From positions 1 through 44,411 of the forward strand of contig DASRFJ010000313.1 of assembly GCA_035651595.1 (NCBI GenBank): DNA of 44,411 nt. Direction: 5' to 3'. How positions within the stretch are numbered: the first letter of the stretch is position 1; the number at the start of each line of letters is the position of its first letter. Source of the stretch: JAFARZ01 sp035651595 (GTDB lineage Bacteria; Actinomycetota; Actinomycetes; Streptosporangiales; Streptosporangiaceae). Position numbers and translations under genes: made by a program. This document shows, piece by piece, positions 6,531 through 15,453 of the stretch. The notes under the pieces were generated by a model. The model had not been told where the DNA came from. It worked only from the letters and a program-made list of their open reading frames with translations, and made no database searches.

Positions 6531-9017
6531 GTGGTTGCGCAGCAGGCCGGAGCGTCGTCGCACGCGCAGTCCATCCTGCTGTCCGGCATCGTCCCGCCGC
6601 TCGCCGACTCGTTTTACAGCCGCACCGAATCCGGGCCCGAACTCGCCGTCACGCTGCGCCCCGGGGAGATCGCCGTCCTGATCCACGGCGACGAGACAGA
6701 CATCGCCCCGCAACAGCAGGGCGGGACCGGCAAGACCCAGATCGCGGTCGAGTTCACCCACGCGATGTGGAACTCCCGGCTGGTCGAGGTGCTGGTCTGG
6801 GTGACCGCGACGAACCGTGACGCGATCGTGGCGAGCTTCGCGCAGGCGGCCGGCGTGGTCGACGCGAGCAGCACCGACGAAACCGCCGAGGCCGGTGCCG
6901 CCCGGTTCATCACCTGGCTGAGCCACACCCGGCGGCCGTGGGCGATGGTCATCGACGACCTGCGGGAGCTGTCCGACCTCGCCGACCTGTGGCCGTCCGG
7001 CCAGGCGGGCCGGCTGGTGATCACGAGCCGGCTGACCGCCGCGGAGCTGACCAGCGCCCCGGCCCTCGCCGCACAGGGCGGCAACACGCGGATCATCCCG
7101 GTGGACGGGTTCAGCCGCCGTGAGGCGCTGTCGTACCTCGGCTCGCGGCTCACCGACTACCCGGACCAGCGGATCGAGGCGCTGGACCTGGCCGAGGACC
7201 TGGACGGCCTGCCGCTCGCGCTCGCGCAGGCCACGGCCGTGATGGCCGCGCGCAAGCTGGGCTGCCGGGAATACCGCGCGGTCTACGCCGACCGCCGCAA
7301 GCACATGACCGGCATCGACGGCGTATCGCCCGCGGTGCTCGCCACCTGGTCGCTGGCCGCCGAGTGCGCACACGAACTCACCCCCGCCGGGCTGGCCTGG
7401 CCCGCCCTAGCGCTCGCCGCCATGCTGGACCGGAACGGGATCCCCGGCGCGGTGCTCACCAGCCCCTCCGCGTCGGGCTACATCTGCGGGCAGCCGAGCA
7501 CCGAGGGGGGTCTGGGGGGAGGCCTCCCCCCAGCGAGCAGCGCTGCCCAGAACGCCGTCCGGGCCGCGATCAACAACCTGGCGCAGGCTGGCCTGGTCAC
7601 CATCGACCCGGGCAGCGCGGTGCGCACGGTCCGGCTGCACGCCACCGTCCAGGCCGCGGTCCGGGCCTGGCTGCCCCGCGCCGACCTGGAGCAGATGGTG
7701 GTGACCGCCGCGGACGCGCTGCTCGAGACCTGGCCGGAGCACGACACCACGCCCCATCTGGACCAGGCGCTGCGCGACTGCACCGCGGAACTGCGCACGA
7801 TCGACGACGCGCTGCAGAACCCGCTGTGGAAGCCCGAGGCGCACCCGCTGCTGTTCCGGGCCGGCACGTCGCTGGAGGCAAGCCGGCTCACGAACTCCGC
7901 CATCGGGTACTGGCAGGCCATGGTCGCCACCACCACCCGGCTGCTCGGCACGGCGCATGCCAACGCCGTTGCCGCGCGGGACCGGCTGGCCGCCTCCTAC
8001 GAGCTGGCGGGCATGTCGGGTGAGGCGATCGCGGTGTTCCAGGTCGCGTTGCACGACCGGGAACGCAACCAGGGGCCGGAGCATCCCGAGACGATCGCGG
8101 CGCGCGGCCACCTCGCGCACGCATACCAGACCGCGGGACGGCCCGCCGACGCCGTCTCCCTGTTCGAACGCACGGTGCAGGAATCCGATCAGCTGCTCGG
8201 GTCCGCGCATCCGAACACGTTCGCCGCGCGATCCAGCCTGGCCGGCGCCTACCACGTCGCGGGGCGGCCGAAGGACGCGATCGACGCCTACTACCAGCTC
8301 GTCAGTGACGCCGAACGCCTGCTCGGCGCCGGCCACCCCACCACGCTCGCCGCCCGGGCCAGCCTGGCCGGCGCACTCCAGGCCGAGGGCAGGCACCGGG
8401 ACGCCATCGAGATGTACGAGCGCGCGCTCGGCGACCAGGAACGGATGCACGGCCGCGACCATCCGGACACGATCACGGCCCGGGCAAGCTTCGCCTCCGC
8501 GCTCCGGGCCGGCGGCAAGACCAAGGATGCCATCGGCCAGTACGAGCGGGTGCTCGCGGACCGCGAGCGGGCCCAGGGTCCGGACAGCCCGGACACGCTG
8601 GCGGCCAGGGCGAACCTCGCGTTCGCGTACCGGAGCGCGGGCCGGCTGCGCGAGGCGATCCCCGCCTACGAGCGCACGCTCGCGGACCGGGAGCGCGTGC
8701 AGGGCCAGGACCACCGCGACACGCTCACCGCGAGATCAAACCTGGCCGGCGCCTACCAGCAGGCCCGGCGGCTGAGCGACGCGATCCCGCAGTACGAGCG
8801 GGCGCTGGCGGACAGCGAGCGGATGCTCGGCGAGGGCGACATCGAGACGCTGACCACCCGGTGCAACCTGGCGTCCGCCTACTTCACGGTCGGCCGGCTG
8901 AACGACGCCGTCCGCGTGCTCCAGCGCGCGCTCACCGACTGCGAGCGCTACCTGGGCCCCGACCACCCGATGACGTCCACCGTCCGGGAGAACCTCGACG
9001 CCGCTACCCAGTCCTAG
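6531..9017 (+). CDS. STAND (NB-ARC) NTPase with TPR tail, paralogue B
   Basis: An 828-residue paralogue of the preceding gene, colinear over its length. It has the same N-terminal SGIVPPLADSFYSRTES segment, P-loop GGTGKT (64-69), Walker B MVIDD, an intact VITSR sensor strand (Arg167), GLPL, a RLHAT winged-helix motif, and about nine 42-residue TPRs with repeated AR.(N/S)LA.AY..AGR and ER signatures. The residue five before the P-loop GKT is Gln instead of the usual Gly in both copies. GTG at 6531 is chosen since it matches the MVAQQA start of paralogue A and has GGGAGG 8 nt upstream; the frame is open back to GTG 6444, which has no ribosome site. It appears the more conventional, likely active NTPase of the pair. 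Substrate, ligand and effector are unknown. Confidence 0.85.
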   Translation: MVAQQAGASSHAQSILLSGIVPPLADSFYSRTESGPELAVTLRPGEIAVLIHGDETDIAPQQQGGTGKTQIAVEFTHAMWNSRLVEVLVWVTATNRDAIVASFAQAAGVVDASSTDETAEAGAARFITWLSHTRRPWAMVIDDLRELSDLADLWPSGQAGRLVITSRLTAAELTSAPALAAQGGNTRIIPVDGFSRREALSYLGSRLTDYPDQRIEALDLAEDLDGLPLALAQATAVMAARKLGCREYRAVYADRRKHMTGIDGVSPAVLATWSLAAECAHELTPAGLAWPALALAAMLDRNGIPGAVLTSPSASGYICGQPSTEGGLGGGLPPASSAAQNAVRAAINNLAQAGLVTIDPGSAVRTVRLHATVQAAVRAWLPRADLEQMVVTAADALLETWPEHDTTPHLDQALRDCTAELRTIDDALQNPLWKPEAHPLLFRAGTSLEASRLTNSAIGYWQAMVATTTRLLGTAHANAVAARDRLAASYELAGMSGEAIAVFQVALHDRERNQGPEHPETIAARGHLAHAYQTAGRPADAVSLFERTVQESDQLLGSAHPNTFAARSSLAGAYHVAGRPKDAIDAYYQLVSDAERLLGAGHPTTLAARASLAGALQAEGRHRDAIEMYERALGDQERMHGRDHPDTITARASFASALRAGGKTKDAIGQYERVLADRERAQGPDSPDTLAARANLAFAYRSAGRLREAIPAYERTLADRERVQGQDHRDTLTARSNLAGAYQQARRLSDAIPQYERALADSERMLGEGDIETLTTRCNLASAYFTVGRLNDAVRVLQRALTDCERYLGPDHPMTSTVRENLDAATQS

Positions 9018-9065
9018 GATCTGGAACACCGTCCCGTCCCGGTATCGCAGGATGTGACGCCCCGG

Positions 9066-9071
9066 CATAAT
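9066..9071 (+). promoter_or_regulatory. -10 box of leaderless GMC oxidoreductase gene
   Basis: CATAAT lies exactly 6 nt before the ATG at 9078 and there is no Shine-Dalgarno sequence, the usual picture for leaderless actinobacterial transcripts that start at the initiation codon. Confidence 0.55.
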
Positions 9072-9077
9072 GCGGGC

Positions 9078-10781
9078 ATGGCACCCCAAACGTACGATTT
9101 CGTCATCGTCGGCGGCGGATCGGCCGGCTGCGCGCTGGCCAACCGGCTGTCCGCCGACCCGGGGACGACGGTGCTGGTGCTCGAGGCGGGCCGCCCCGAC
9201 TACATCTGGGACCCCTACATCCACATGCCGGCCGCGCTGACGTTCCCGTGCGGCAACCCGTTCTACGACTGGCGGTACGAGAGCGAGCCCGAGCCGCACC
9301 TCGGCGGCCGGCGCATCCACCACGCCCGCGGCAAGGTGCTCGGCGGCTCGAGCAGCATCAACGGGATGATCTTCCAGCGCGGCAACCCGCTGGATTACGA
9401 GCGGTGGGCCGCCGACCCCGGCATGGCCGACTGGGACTACGCGCACTGTCTGCCGTACTTCAAGAAGATGGAGAACTGCCTGGCCGCCGAGCCCGGCGAC
9501 CCGTTCCGCGGCACGAGCGGCCCGCTGATCCTGGAGCGCGGCCCCGCGACCAGCCCGCTGTTCCAGGCCTTCTTCGCCGCGGTGCGGCAGGCGGGCTACC
9601 CCCTCACCGATGATGTCAATGGGTATCACCAAGAGGGTTTTAATGCTTTTGACCGCAATATTCATAACGGCAGGCGTATTTCGGCCGCGAGAGCTTACTT
9701 GCATCCGGTGCGGAACCGGCCGAACCTGACCGTGCTCACCAGGGCGCAGGTCCACCGGGTGCTGTTCGACGGCAACCGGGCGACAGGTGTCGAGTACGGC
9801 CGGCTAGGTCTGCTGGGCAACCCGCGCGGAGCTACGCAGCCGGTCCGCGCCGGCGAGGTGATCCTCTGCGGCGGGGCGATCAATACCCCGCAACTGCTCC
9901 AGCTGTCTGGTGTAGGTGGGTCAGCGGAGCTGCGGTCGTTCGGAATAAATGTCGTCGCGGACCTGCCGGGGGTCGGCGCGAACCTCCAGGATCACCTCGA
10001 GGTGTATATCCAGTATGCCTGCAAGCAGCCGGTGTCGGTGGCGCCCGCGCTGAAGCTGCGCAACCGGCCGATGGTGGGCGCGAAGTGGCTGTTCGCTCGC
10101 ACCGGCCCGGGGGCCACCAATCACTTCGAGGGCGGCGGCTTCGTGCGCGGCAACGACGACGTGGCGTACCCGAACCTGATGTTCCACTTCTTGCCGATCG
10201 CGGTCCGCTATGACGGGTCGAAGCCGGTCAGCGGCCATGGCTACCAGGTGCACATCGGCCCGATGTACTCCGACGCGCGCGGCACCGTGCGGATCACGTC
10301 CACGGACCCGCTGGCCAAGCCCGCCCTGGTGTTCAACTACCTGTCCACCGAGACCGACCGTCGCGAGTGGGTCGAGGCGATCAGGGTCGCCAGGAACATC
10401 CTCACCCAGCCGGCCTTCGACGAGTTCAACGCCGGCGAGCTGTCGCCCGGGCCTTCGGTCAGCACTGACGAGGAGATCCTGGGCTGGGTCGCCAGGGACG
10501 CGGAGACCGCGCTGCACCCCTCGTGCACCGCCAAGCTGGGCACCGACGCGATGTCCGTGACGGACCCCGGATCGATGCGGGTGCACGGGTGTGACGGGCT
10601 GCGAGTGGTGGACGCATCGGTCATGCCGTACGTCACCAACGGGAACATCTACGCGCCCGTGATGATGACCGCGGAAAAGGCGGCCGACCTGATTCTGGGC
10701 AATTCTCCGCTGCCCCCGGAACCCGTGGAATTCTATCGCCACGCAAACACCACATTGTGGGAGCCTGCACCCGAAAACTAG
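9078..10781 (+). CDS. GMC family oxidoreductase, choline dehydrogenase-like
   Basis: A 567-residue flavoprotein of the glucose-methanol-choline family. The FAD-binding GGGSAGCALANRLS is at the N-terminus, GKVLGGSSSINGM is the first GMC signature, and the C-terminal active site has His480 (LHPSCT) and NGNIYAP (521-527), supplying the His/Asn pair that removes the alcohol proton. The closing VVDASVMPYVTNGN region resembles BetA-like dehydrogenases; choline is a reasonable but unproven substrate, since no betaine aldehyde dehydrogenase is nearby. ATG 9078 is preferred to an in-frame ATG at 9054 because the flavin fold starts at once and a -10 box is correctly placed. Codons at about 9604-9710 are markedly AT-richer than the rest. 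Confidence 0.88.
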   Translation: MAPQTYDFVIVGGGSAGCALANRLSADPGTTVLVLEAGRPDYIWDPYIHMPAALTFPCGNPFYDWRYESEPEPHLGGRRIHHARGKVLGGSSSINGMIFQRGNPLDYERWAADPGMADWDYAHCLPYFKKMENCLAAEPGDPFRGTSGPLILERGPATSPLFQAFFAAVRQAGYPLTDDVNGYHQEGFNAFDRNIHNGRRISAARAYLHPVRNRPNLTVLTRAQVHRVLFDGNRATGVEYGRLGLLGNPRGATQPVRAGEVILCGGAINTPQLLQLSGVGGSAELRSFGINVVADLPGVGANLQDHLEVYIQYACKQPVSVAPALKLRNRPMVGAKWLFARTGPGATNHFEGGGFVRGNDDVAYPNLMFHFLPIAVRYDGSKPVSGHGYQVHIGPMYSDARGTVRITSTDPLAKPALVFNYLSTETDRREWVEAIRVARNILTQPAFDEFNAGELSPGPSVSTDEEILGWVARDAETALHPSCTAKLGTDAMSVTDPGSMRVHGCDGLRVVDASVMPYVTNGNIYAPVMMTAEKAADLILGNSPLPPEPVEFYRHANTTLWEPAPEN

Positions 10782-10817
10782 ACAGACCGGGTATCGCATC
10801 TCCATGATCGGAGGATC

Positions 10818-11576
10818 ATGAGCAGTCCGAACCGTTCTGCCGATCCCCTGCCCGAGGCGCTGTCGCTCGTGCAGGGCGCGTCGGCTGCCGGGATCAAGCT
10901 CAAGATCCTCGGCGGGCTCGGGGTTCGCGTGCTGTGCCCGGACTTTCCGCCGCGCCAGCGAGCCGGCCAGGACATCGACTTCGCCTGCCCGGGCAAGACC
11001 CGCCGGCAGGTCGCCGAGCACCTGGAGCAGGCCGGGTGCGAGCCGGACAAGCGGTTCAACAACCTGAACGGCGACCGGCAGATGTACTTCACCGCGCCGT
11101 CCGGCCGCCCGATCGACGTCATGGTGGACAAGCTGTCCATGTGCCACGTGCTCGACCTGCGGCCGTCGCTGGGTAACGCGTCGCCGACGCTCGATCCCGC
11201 CGACCTGCTGCTGTCCAAGCTCCAGATCATCGAGCTCAACGCCAAGGACGCACACGATCTGGTCCATCTGCTGTCCGGGGTTCCGGTCGGCCGCGATCCG
11301 GGCGGGCAGTCCATCGACCCGGATCGCTTCGGCTCCGTGCTGGCCAGCGACTGGGGCTGGTGGCGGACGGTCACCGGCAGCCTCGCCAAGTTGCCCGGTC
11401 TGGTGGCCGAGCAGCCCGACCTGGTGCCGCCGCGGCCGCGGTTCGACCCGCTGGCCCAGGCCAGGCAGCTCCAGGACGTCGCGGACACCGTGCCGAAGGG
11501 CCTGAAGTGGAAGCTCAGGGCCAATATCGGCGACAAGGTCCGCTGGTACGAACTTCCCGAAGAGGTCGACCGTTGA
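10818..11576 (+). CDS. Nucleotidyltransferase-fold protein (AbiEii/DUF1814-like)
   Basis: A 252-residue soluble protein. The core LKILGGLGVRV followed by GQDIDFAC fits the GG...DxD pattern of the polymerase-beta nucleotidyltransferase fold, here with Asp-Ile-Asp as likely metal ligands; IDVMVDK may give the third acidic residue. DLLLSKLQIIELNAKDAHD downstream resembles the helical half of AbiEii-like enzymes. Some family members are toxins that modify tRNA or other targets, but no cognate antitoxin of the AbiEi type is adjacent, so this is not called a toxin-antitoxin pair. GGAGG precedes the ATG. The metallophosphoesterase gene starts 19 nt downstream, so the two are likely co-transcribed. 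Confidence 0.6.
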   Translation: MSSPNRSADPLPEALSLVQGASAAGIKLKILGGLGVRVLCPDFPPRQRAGQDIDFACPGKTRRQVAEHLEQAGCEPDKRFNNLNGDRQMYFTAPSGRPIDVMVDKLSMCHVLDLRPSLGNASPTLDPADLLLSKLQIIELNAKDAHDLVHLLSGVPVGRDPGGQSIDPDRFGSVLASDWGWWRTVTGSLAKLPGLVAEQPDLVPPRPRFDPLAQARQLQDVADTVPKGLKWKLRANIGDKVRWYELPEEVDR

Positions 11577-11595
11577 TCCCCCAGAGGGGCCCCCG

Positions 11596-12531
11596 ATGAA
11601 AGTATTCTTCGCCACGGACATCCACGGGTCCGAGATCTGCTGGAAGAAGTTCCTGAACGCGGCCGCCTTCTACCGGGCGGACCTGGTGATCCTCGGCGGC
11701 GACGTGACCGGGAAGGTCATGGTGCCGATCCTGGAGTACCCGGGTTACTGGGAGCTGACCTACGGCGGCGAGCGGATCCGGCTCGAGACCCGAGCCGAAC
11801 TGGACGACATCCAGCGCAAGATCCGCGACCGGGGGTCCTATCCGACCGTGCTGGCCCCAGACGAACTCGACGCGCTGAATACCGAGGACGCCGTGGACCG
11901 CAGGTTCACCGTGGAGATGACCCGGGGCCTGGACCGCTGGCTGGACATGGCCGACAGCAAGCTGCACGGCGGGCAGATCCCCTGCATCCTGAACGGCGGC
12001 AACGACGACGTCTGGGAGATCGACGACATCATCGAGCGATCCCCGTGCGTGAGCTTCGCCGAATCGAAGGTGATCGACCTGGGCGGGTTCTACATGGCGT
12101 CGATGGGCTGGACGAACCCCACGCCGTGGAACACGTTCCGCGAGGCGCCCGAGGACGTGCTGGCCGGCAAGATCGACGCGGTCGTTTCGCAGATCCCCGA
12201 CATGGGGCGGGCTGTGTTTAATTTCCACGCGCCGCCGTACGGGTCGGGCCTGGACGAGGCGCCGGCTCTGGACGAGTCGATGCGGCCGATTCACGGCGGC
12301 GCGGTGATGAAGCCGGTGGGTTCGGTCGCGGTCCGCAATGCCATTGCGAAATACCAGCCGGCGCTTTCGGTGCACGGGCATATCCATGAGAGCCGCGGCA
12401 TCTGGAAGTCCGGCCGGACGCTGGCGATGAACCCAGGCAGCTCGTACAACGACGGCGTGCTCCAGGGTGCGGTGATCGAGCTGAACGAGAAGAAGGGCCG
12501 GGTAACCCGGCACCTGCTGGTCAACGGGTAG
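11596..12531 (+). CDS. Calcineurin-like metallophosphoesterase
   Basis: A 311-residue phosphoesterase with the full set of metal motifs in order: ATDIHG at the N-terminus, GGDVTGK, NGGNDD, FHAPP and VHGHIHES. These bind two metal ions that activate water for hydrolysis of phosphomono- or diesters. No signal peptide is present, so it should act in the cytoplasm. Substrate cannot be deduced. It follows the nucleotidyltransferase-fold gene with a 19-nt gap and a GAGGGG ribosome site; an enzyme that adds and one that removes a phosphate-linked group side by side is suggestive but unproven. The APC permease starts 73 nt downstream. Confidence 0.85.
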   Translation: MKVFFATDIHGSEICWKKFLNAAAFYRADLVILGGDVTGKVMVPILEYPGYWELTYGGERIRLETRAELDDIQRKIRDRGSYPTVLAPDELDALNTEDAVDRRFTVEMTRGLDRWLDMADSKLHGGQIPCILNGGNDDVWEIDDIIERSPCVSFAESKVIDLGGFYMASMGWTNPTPWNTFREAPEDVLAGKIDAVVSQIPDMGRAVFNFHAPPYGSGLDEAPALDESMRPIHGGAVMKPVGSVAVRNAIAKYQPALSVHGHIHESRGIWKSGRTLAMNPGSSYNDGVLQGAVIELNEKKGRVTRHLLVNG

Positions 12532-12604
12532 TTACCGTCTTACTTTCGCTTTTAACCCCTTATGTCACACCAATAACAGTTGCTTCGTACCCCGGAGGAT
12601 CCAT

Positions 12605-14224
12605 ATGACGGCGGGAGCGCTTGGCGAAGAGAGACCTACTCTCTTCCTCCGCAAGGCGACCGGCCTCGTCCGAGGCTGGTCGGTCAGAGACTCGATGATC
12701 TACGCCACGCTGTCCACGAACGTGGTGACGCTGGGCATGGTGGAGTGGGCTTATCAGAGCTACTTTCCCAAGGGCCAGCTGCTGACGTCGATCGTCATCG
12801 CGGGCGTATGGGTCTCGTTCCTGGTCATCGCGTATGCCGGGCTCGTCGTGACGATTCCGCGGGCAGGCGGTGACTACGTCTGGCAGAGCCGCATCCTCGG
12901 CAGCGGTATCGGCTTCGTGCTGGCCGCCACCGGATGGTGGTTCATCCTGTGGCTGTGGGCGCCCATTTACGGTGCCGTGCTGTCCGAAGAGTTCTTCCAG
13001 CCCATCTTCGCCACGCTCGGCCATCCCGCCCAAGCGGCGTGGTTCGCCGGCCATAACGGCACGTTCGTGGTCACGCTGATCACGATCGCGCTGGCCGGCG
13101 TCCTGGTGTCGGTGGGTATGGCGGGCTACGCCAAGGTGCAGAAGTGGTGCTTCCTCGGCGGTCTGCTCGGGGCGGCGATCGTCGTCATCGTGCTGCTGGT
13201 CTCCAGCAGGAACAGCTTCATCACCTCGTTCGACGCCGCGACGCACCGGATCTGGGGCATGAACGGCGCCTACTCCGCTATCAACTCAGACGTGGCAGGG
13301 ACGTACAAGGCGCCGTCACTGGGCTTCGGGCCGCTCGGGCCGACGATGCTGCTCGTGCCGATGATGATGTTCTACCTGCTGTGGCCGAACTGGGGGACCA
13401 CGCTGTACGGCGAGATCCGCGGCGCCAGTGACTTCAAGCGGGTGTTCGCCGGGATGTTCGCCGGCCTGTGGACCACGGTGCTGCTGTCGGTGGTCTTCCT
13501 GCTGCTGTTCGCCAAGACGTTCGGCTGGGCCTTCTACCAGAACGTCAACGCGGACTCGTTCCTGGTGGTAGGCAAGAACGCGCTGCCGATCTTCCCGTAT
13601 CCGGTGCTGCTGGCCTCCTGGCTGATCCACAACACGGCGATCCAGGTTGTGTTGCTGCTGCTGATGAGCCTGTGGTTCTTCGGCTGGGTGGGCACGCTGT
13701 TCCTGTCCTCCACCCGGGTGATCTTCGCCGCCGCCTTCGACCGGGTCCTTCCCGACGCGGCCGCGCAGGTGTCGGAGCGGCGGCGGGTACCGTTCTACTC
13801 GCTGATCCTCATGCTGCTGCCCGCGGTCGGGCTCGGCGCGCTGTACGCGTACAACTCGACCTTCCACTCCTACACGCTGGACGCCACACTGGTCATCGCC
13901 GTGACCTATCTGGGCAGCGCGATCGCGGTCGTGCTGCTGCCGCTGCGCAAGCCGGACCTGTGGGCCGCCTCGCCGGCCAGCAAGATCAAGCTGTTCGGCG
14001 TGCCGGTCGTCCCGGCCGCCGGGGTGGTCACGATCGCGCTGCTGGTGTACAGCCTGGTCGAGTGGCTGTCCAACGACAACTACTTCGTCAACTCGCACGA
14101 CTCGCTGTACTACATGGGCGGGATGTACGTGCTGGCCATCGTCATGTACGTCGGCGCGCGGATCATCAGGAACCGCCAGGGCATCGACCTGTCCCTGATC
14201 AACAAGGAGATCCCGGTCGAGTAG
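12605..14224 (+). CDS. APC superfamily amino acid/polyamine permease
   Basis: A 539-residue membrane protein with about twelve hydrophobic helices. The N-terminal VRDSMIYATLSTNVV segment followed by TIPRAGGDYVWQSR matches helices 1-3 of amino acid-polyamine-organocation carriers, including the PRAGGDY(V/I)W loop seen in many actinobacterial members. It probably moves an amino acid or amine using an ion gradient. GGAGG stands 6 nt before ATG. It is last in a possible four-gene plus-strand run (GMC oxidoreductase, nucleotidyltransferase, phosphoesterase, permease), and a long perfect hairpin lies in the gap to the convergent peptidase gene. Substrate unknown. Confidence 0.85.
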   Translation: MTAGALGEERPTLFLRKATGLVRGWSVRDSMIYATLSTNVVTLGMVEWAYQSYFPKGQLLTSIVIAGVWVSFLVIAYAGLVVTIPRAGGDYVWQSRILGSGIGFVLAATGWWFILWLWAPIYGAVLSEEFFQPIFATLGHPAQAAWFAGHNGTFVVTLITIALAGVLVSVGMAGYAKVQKWCFLGGLLGAAIVVIVLLVSSRNSFITSFDAATHRIWGMNGAYSAINSDVAGTYKAPSLGFGPLGPTMLLVPMMMFYLLWPNWGTTLYGEIRGASDFKRVFAGMFAGLWTTVLLSVVFLLLFAKTFGWAFYQNVNADSFLVVGKNALPIFPYPVLLASWLIHNTAIQVVLLLLMSLWFFGWVGTLFLSSTRVIFAAAFDRVLPDAAAQVSERRRVPFYSLILMLLPAVGLGALYAYNSTFHSYTLDATLVIAVTYLGSAIAVVLLPLRKPDLWAASPASKIKLFGVPVVPAAGVVTIALLVYSLVEWLSNDNYFVNSHDSLYYMGGMYVLAIVMYVGARIIRNRQGIDLSLINKEIPVE

Positions 14225-14313
14225 CTACAGGCGCCGAGGTTCGGCGGCGTGTCGCGCGCCCGCCCCCAAGCTGGACATTTACCACATTTCGGGCGCGATC
14301 GCGGGGCCGCCAG

Positions 14314-14366
14314 ATTATTGCGGACGCTTACCCCCCCAGATCGGGGGGGTAAGCGTCCGCAATAAT
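14314..14366. repeat. Dispersed 24-bp perfect hairpin, copy 1
   Basis: The left arm 14314-14337 begins ATTATTGCGGACGCTTA and ends in seven C; the right arm 14343-14366 is its exact complement; the loop is AGATC. A second copy stands at 20831-20883. Both lie between convergent genes, so a bidirectional terminator or a mobile REP-like palindrome are the best explanations. Confidence 0.85.
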
Positions 14367-14420
14367 TTCGAGACCTCGCTGGCGGAGGCCGACCGCGGGG
14401 AAATAACGGGCGTAACGGGC

Positions 14421-14435
14421 GCCCGCTTCGCGGGC
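14421..14435 (-). terminator. Hairpin behind the peptidase gene
   Basis: GCCCGC-TTC-GCGGGC forms a 6-bp stem just past the stop codon (14446) of the minus-strand D-aminopeptidase gene. No T-run follows on the minus strand. Position and symmetry suggest a terminator. Confidence 0.4.
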
Positions 14436-14445
14436 GATGGCCGTC

Positions 14446-15273
14446 TTAGCCGTACAACGGCTCGGCGGCGCCCGCGCCTATCCGGCTCACGATCCGGAAG
14501 CACGGGTACAGTTCGGCGATCGTGTCCTTGGTGAACTCGACCGTCCTCGCGCCGGTCCGCTGGACGGTGGGGACGCACGCGGCCATGGTCGCCGAACTCG
14601 TCCCGGTGAACGTCACCTCGCACCGGTACGGACCGGCCGGCCGCGGCGGGACCTGCGCGGAGCTGGCGCCGGCCGCGGCCGCCGAACGCAGCAGCGACGC
14701 GGTCCTGGCCGGCGGGTAGCACAGCGCGCTGTACCTGTCGACCGCCTCCTTCACCGTGACGAGCTGCGCTCCGGGCGCGTACTCCTTGGCGTCCGCGCAG
14801 GTCAGGTCGTCGCCGGAGACCAGGGCGAGCCGGGCGCCGTGTTCGGCGGTCAGCAGCGCGTTGAGGTACCCCTCGGTCATCGCCCGGCCGTTGAGCGTCA
14901 CGCTGAAGATCTCGAACCCGTTGAACGTGTGGCTCAGCACTCCCGGCTCCCCCGGGCCCGCGTGATAGCCGACGAACGCGACCAGGTCCGGCCCGCGCTG
15001 AATGCCCTCCATCATGCCGAACCTCTTGTGGTTCCCGGTCAGCATGCCGACGCGCGGATCCAGGTCCTCAAGCAGCAAGTTGCGCATCGACGAGTGCGCC
15101 TCGTTCACGGTGATCTCGGTGACCCCGGCGTCGAAGAACCCCTCGCACACCGCCACGACGTCACCGGTGAACAACCGCCGGAACCGCTCCCACTGCGGTG
15201 TCCCCGGCCGGACGTCGTCCGGGCACGTAACCCCAGTGGCACCTTCCATATCAGCGGAGATCAGCGCATGCAT
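14446..15273 (-). CDS. dppA: M55 family D-aminopeptidase (DppA-like)
   Basis: A 275-residue zinc peptidase. The N-terminal ISADMEGATGV carries the Asp-x-Glu metal pair of DppA, and VGYHAGPGEPGVLSHTF contains the further metal and nucleophile region of M55 enzymes; GDD follows later. DppA of Bacillus releases D-amino acids from D-Ala-D-Ala-type peptides and forms a decameric ring. Here it stands alone, without the peptide ABC transporter genes often beside it. ATG 15273 is chosen because the metal motif starts six residues later and GGGGAG lies 9 nt upstream; the frame is open further back to 15393 but that part is Arg/Gly-rich and unlike the family. Confidence 0.85.
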   Translation of the reverse strand: MHALISADMEGATGVTCPDDVRPGTPQWERFRRLFTGDVVAVCEGFFDAGVTEITVNEAHSSMRNLLLEDLDPRVGMLTGNHKRFGMMEGIQRGPDLVAFVGYHAGPGEPGVLSHTFNGFEIFSVTLNGRAMTEGYLNALLTAEHGARLALVSGDDLTCADAKEYAPGAQLVTVKEAVDRYSALCYPPARTASLLRSAAAAGASSAQVPPRPAGPYRCEVTFTGTSSATMAACVPTVQRTGARTVEFTKDTIAELYPCFRIVSRIGAGAAEPLYG

Positions 15274-15453
15274 AAGCCCATTCTCCCCGCAAGCCGGGTG
15301 CGGCCACGCCAACCCCCGGCCTGCGCCACGCCGCGCGCCGCGCCCGCGCCGCGATATGACACGCTCTAGTGGGCTCGATTGCGCAATTGACACGCTGACG
15401 CACGAGGCTCTGGAAGGGCGTGGCCGCTGGGTGGTTGGTGATTAGATGACGAC

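Noticed and set aside
9078..10781. Choline-to-betaine operon
   Set aside because: No betaine aldehyde dehydrogenase, choline transporter or BetI-like gene next to it, so only the GMC family is claimed.
10818..12531. Toxin-antitoxin or anti-phage pair from the nucleotidyltransferase and phosphoesterase genes
   Set aside because: No AbiEi-type antitoxin and no known defence operon layout; the idea rests only on adjacency.
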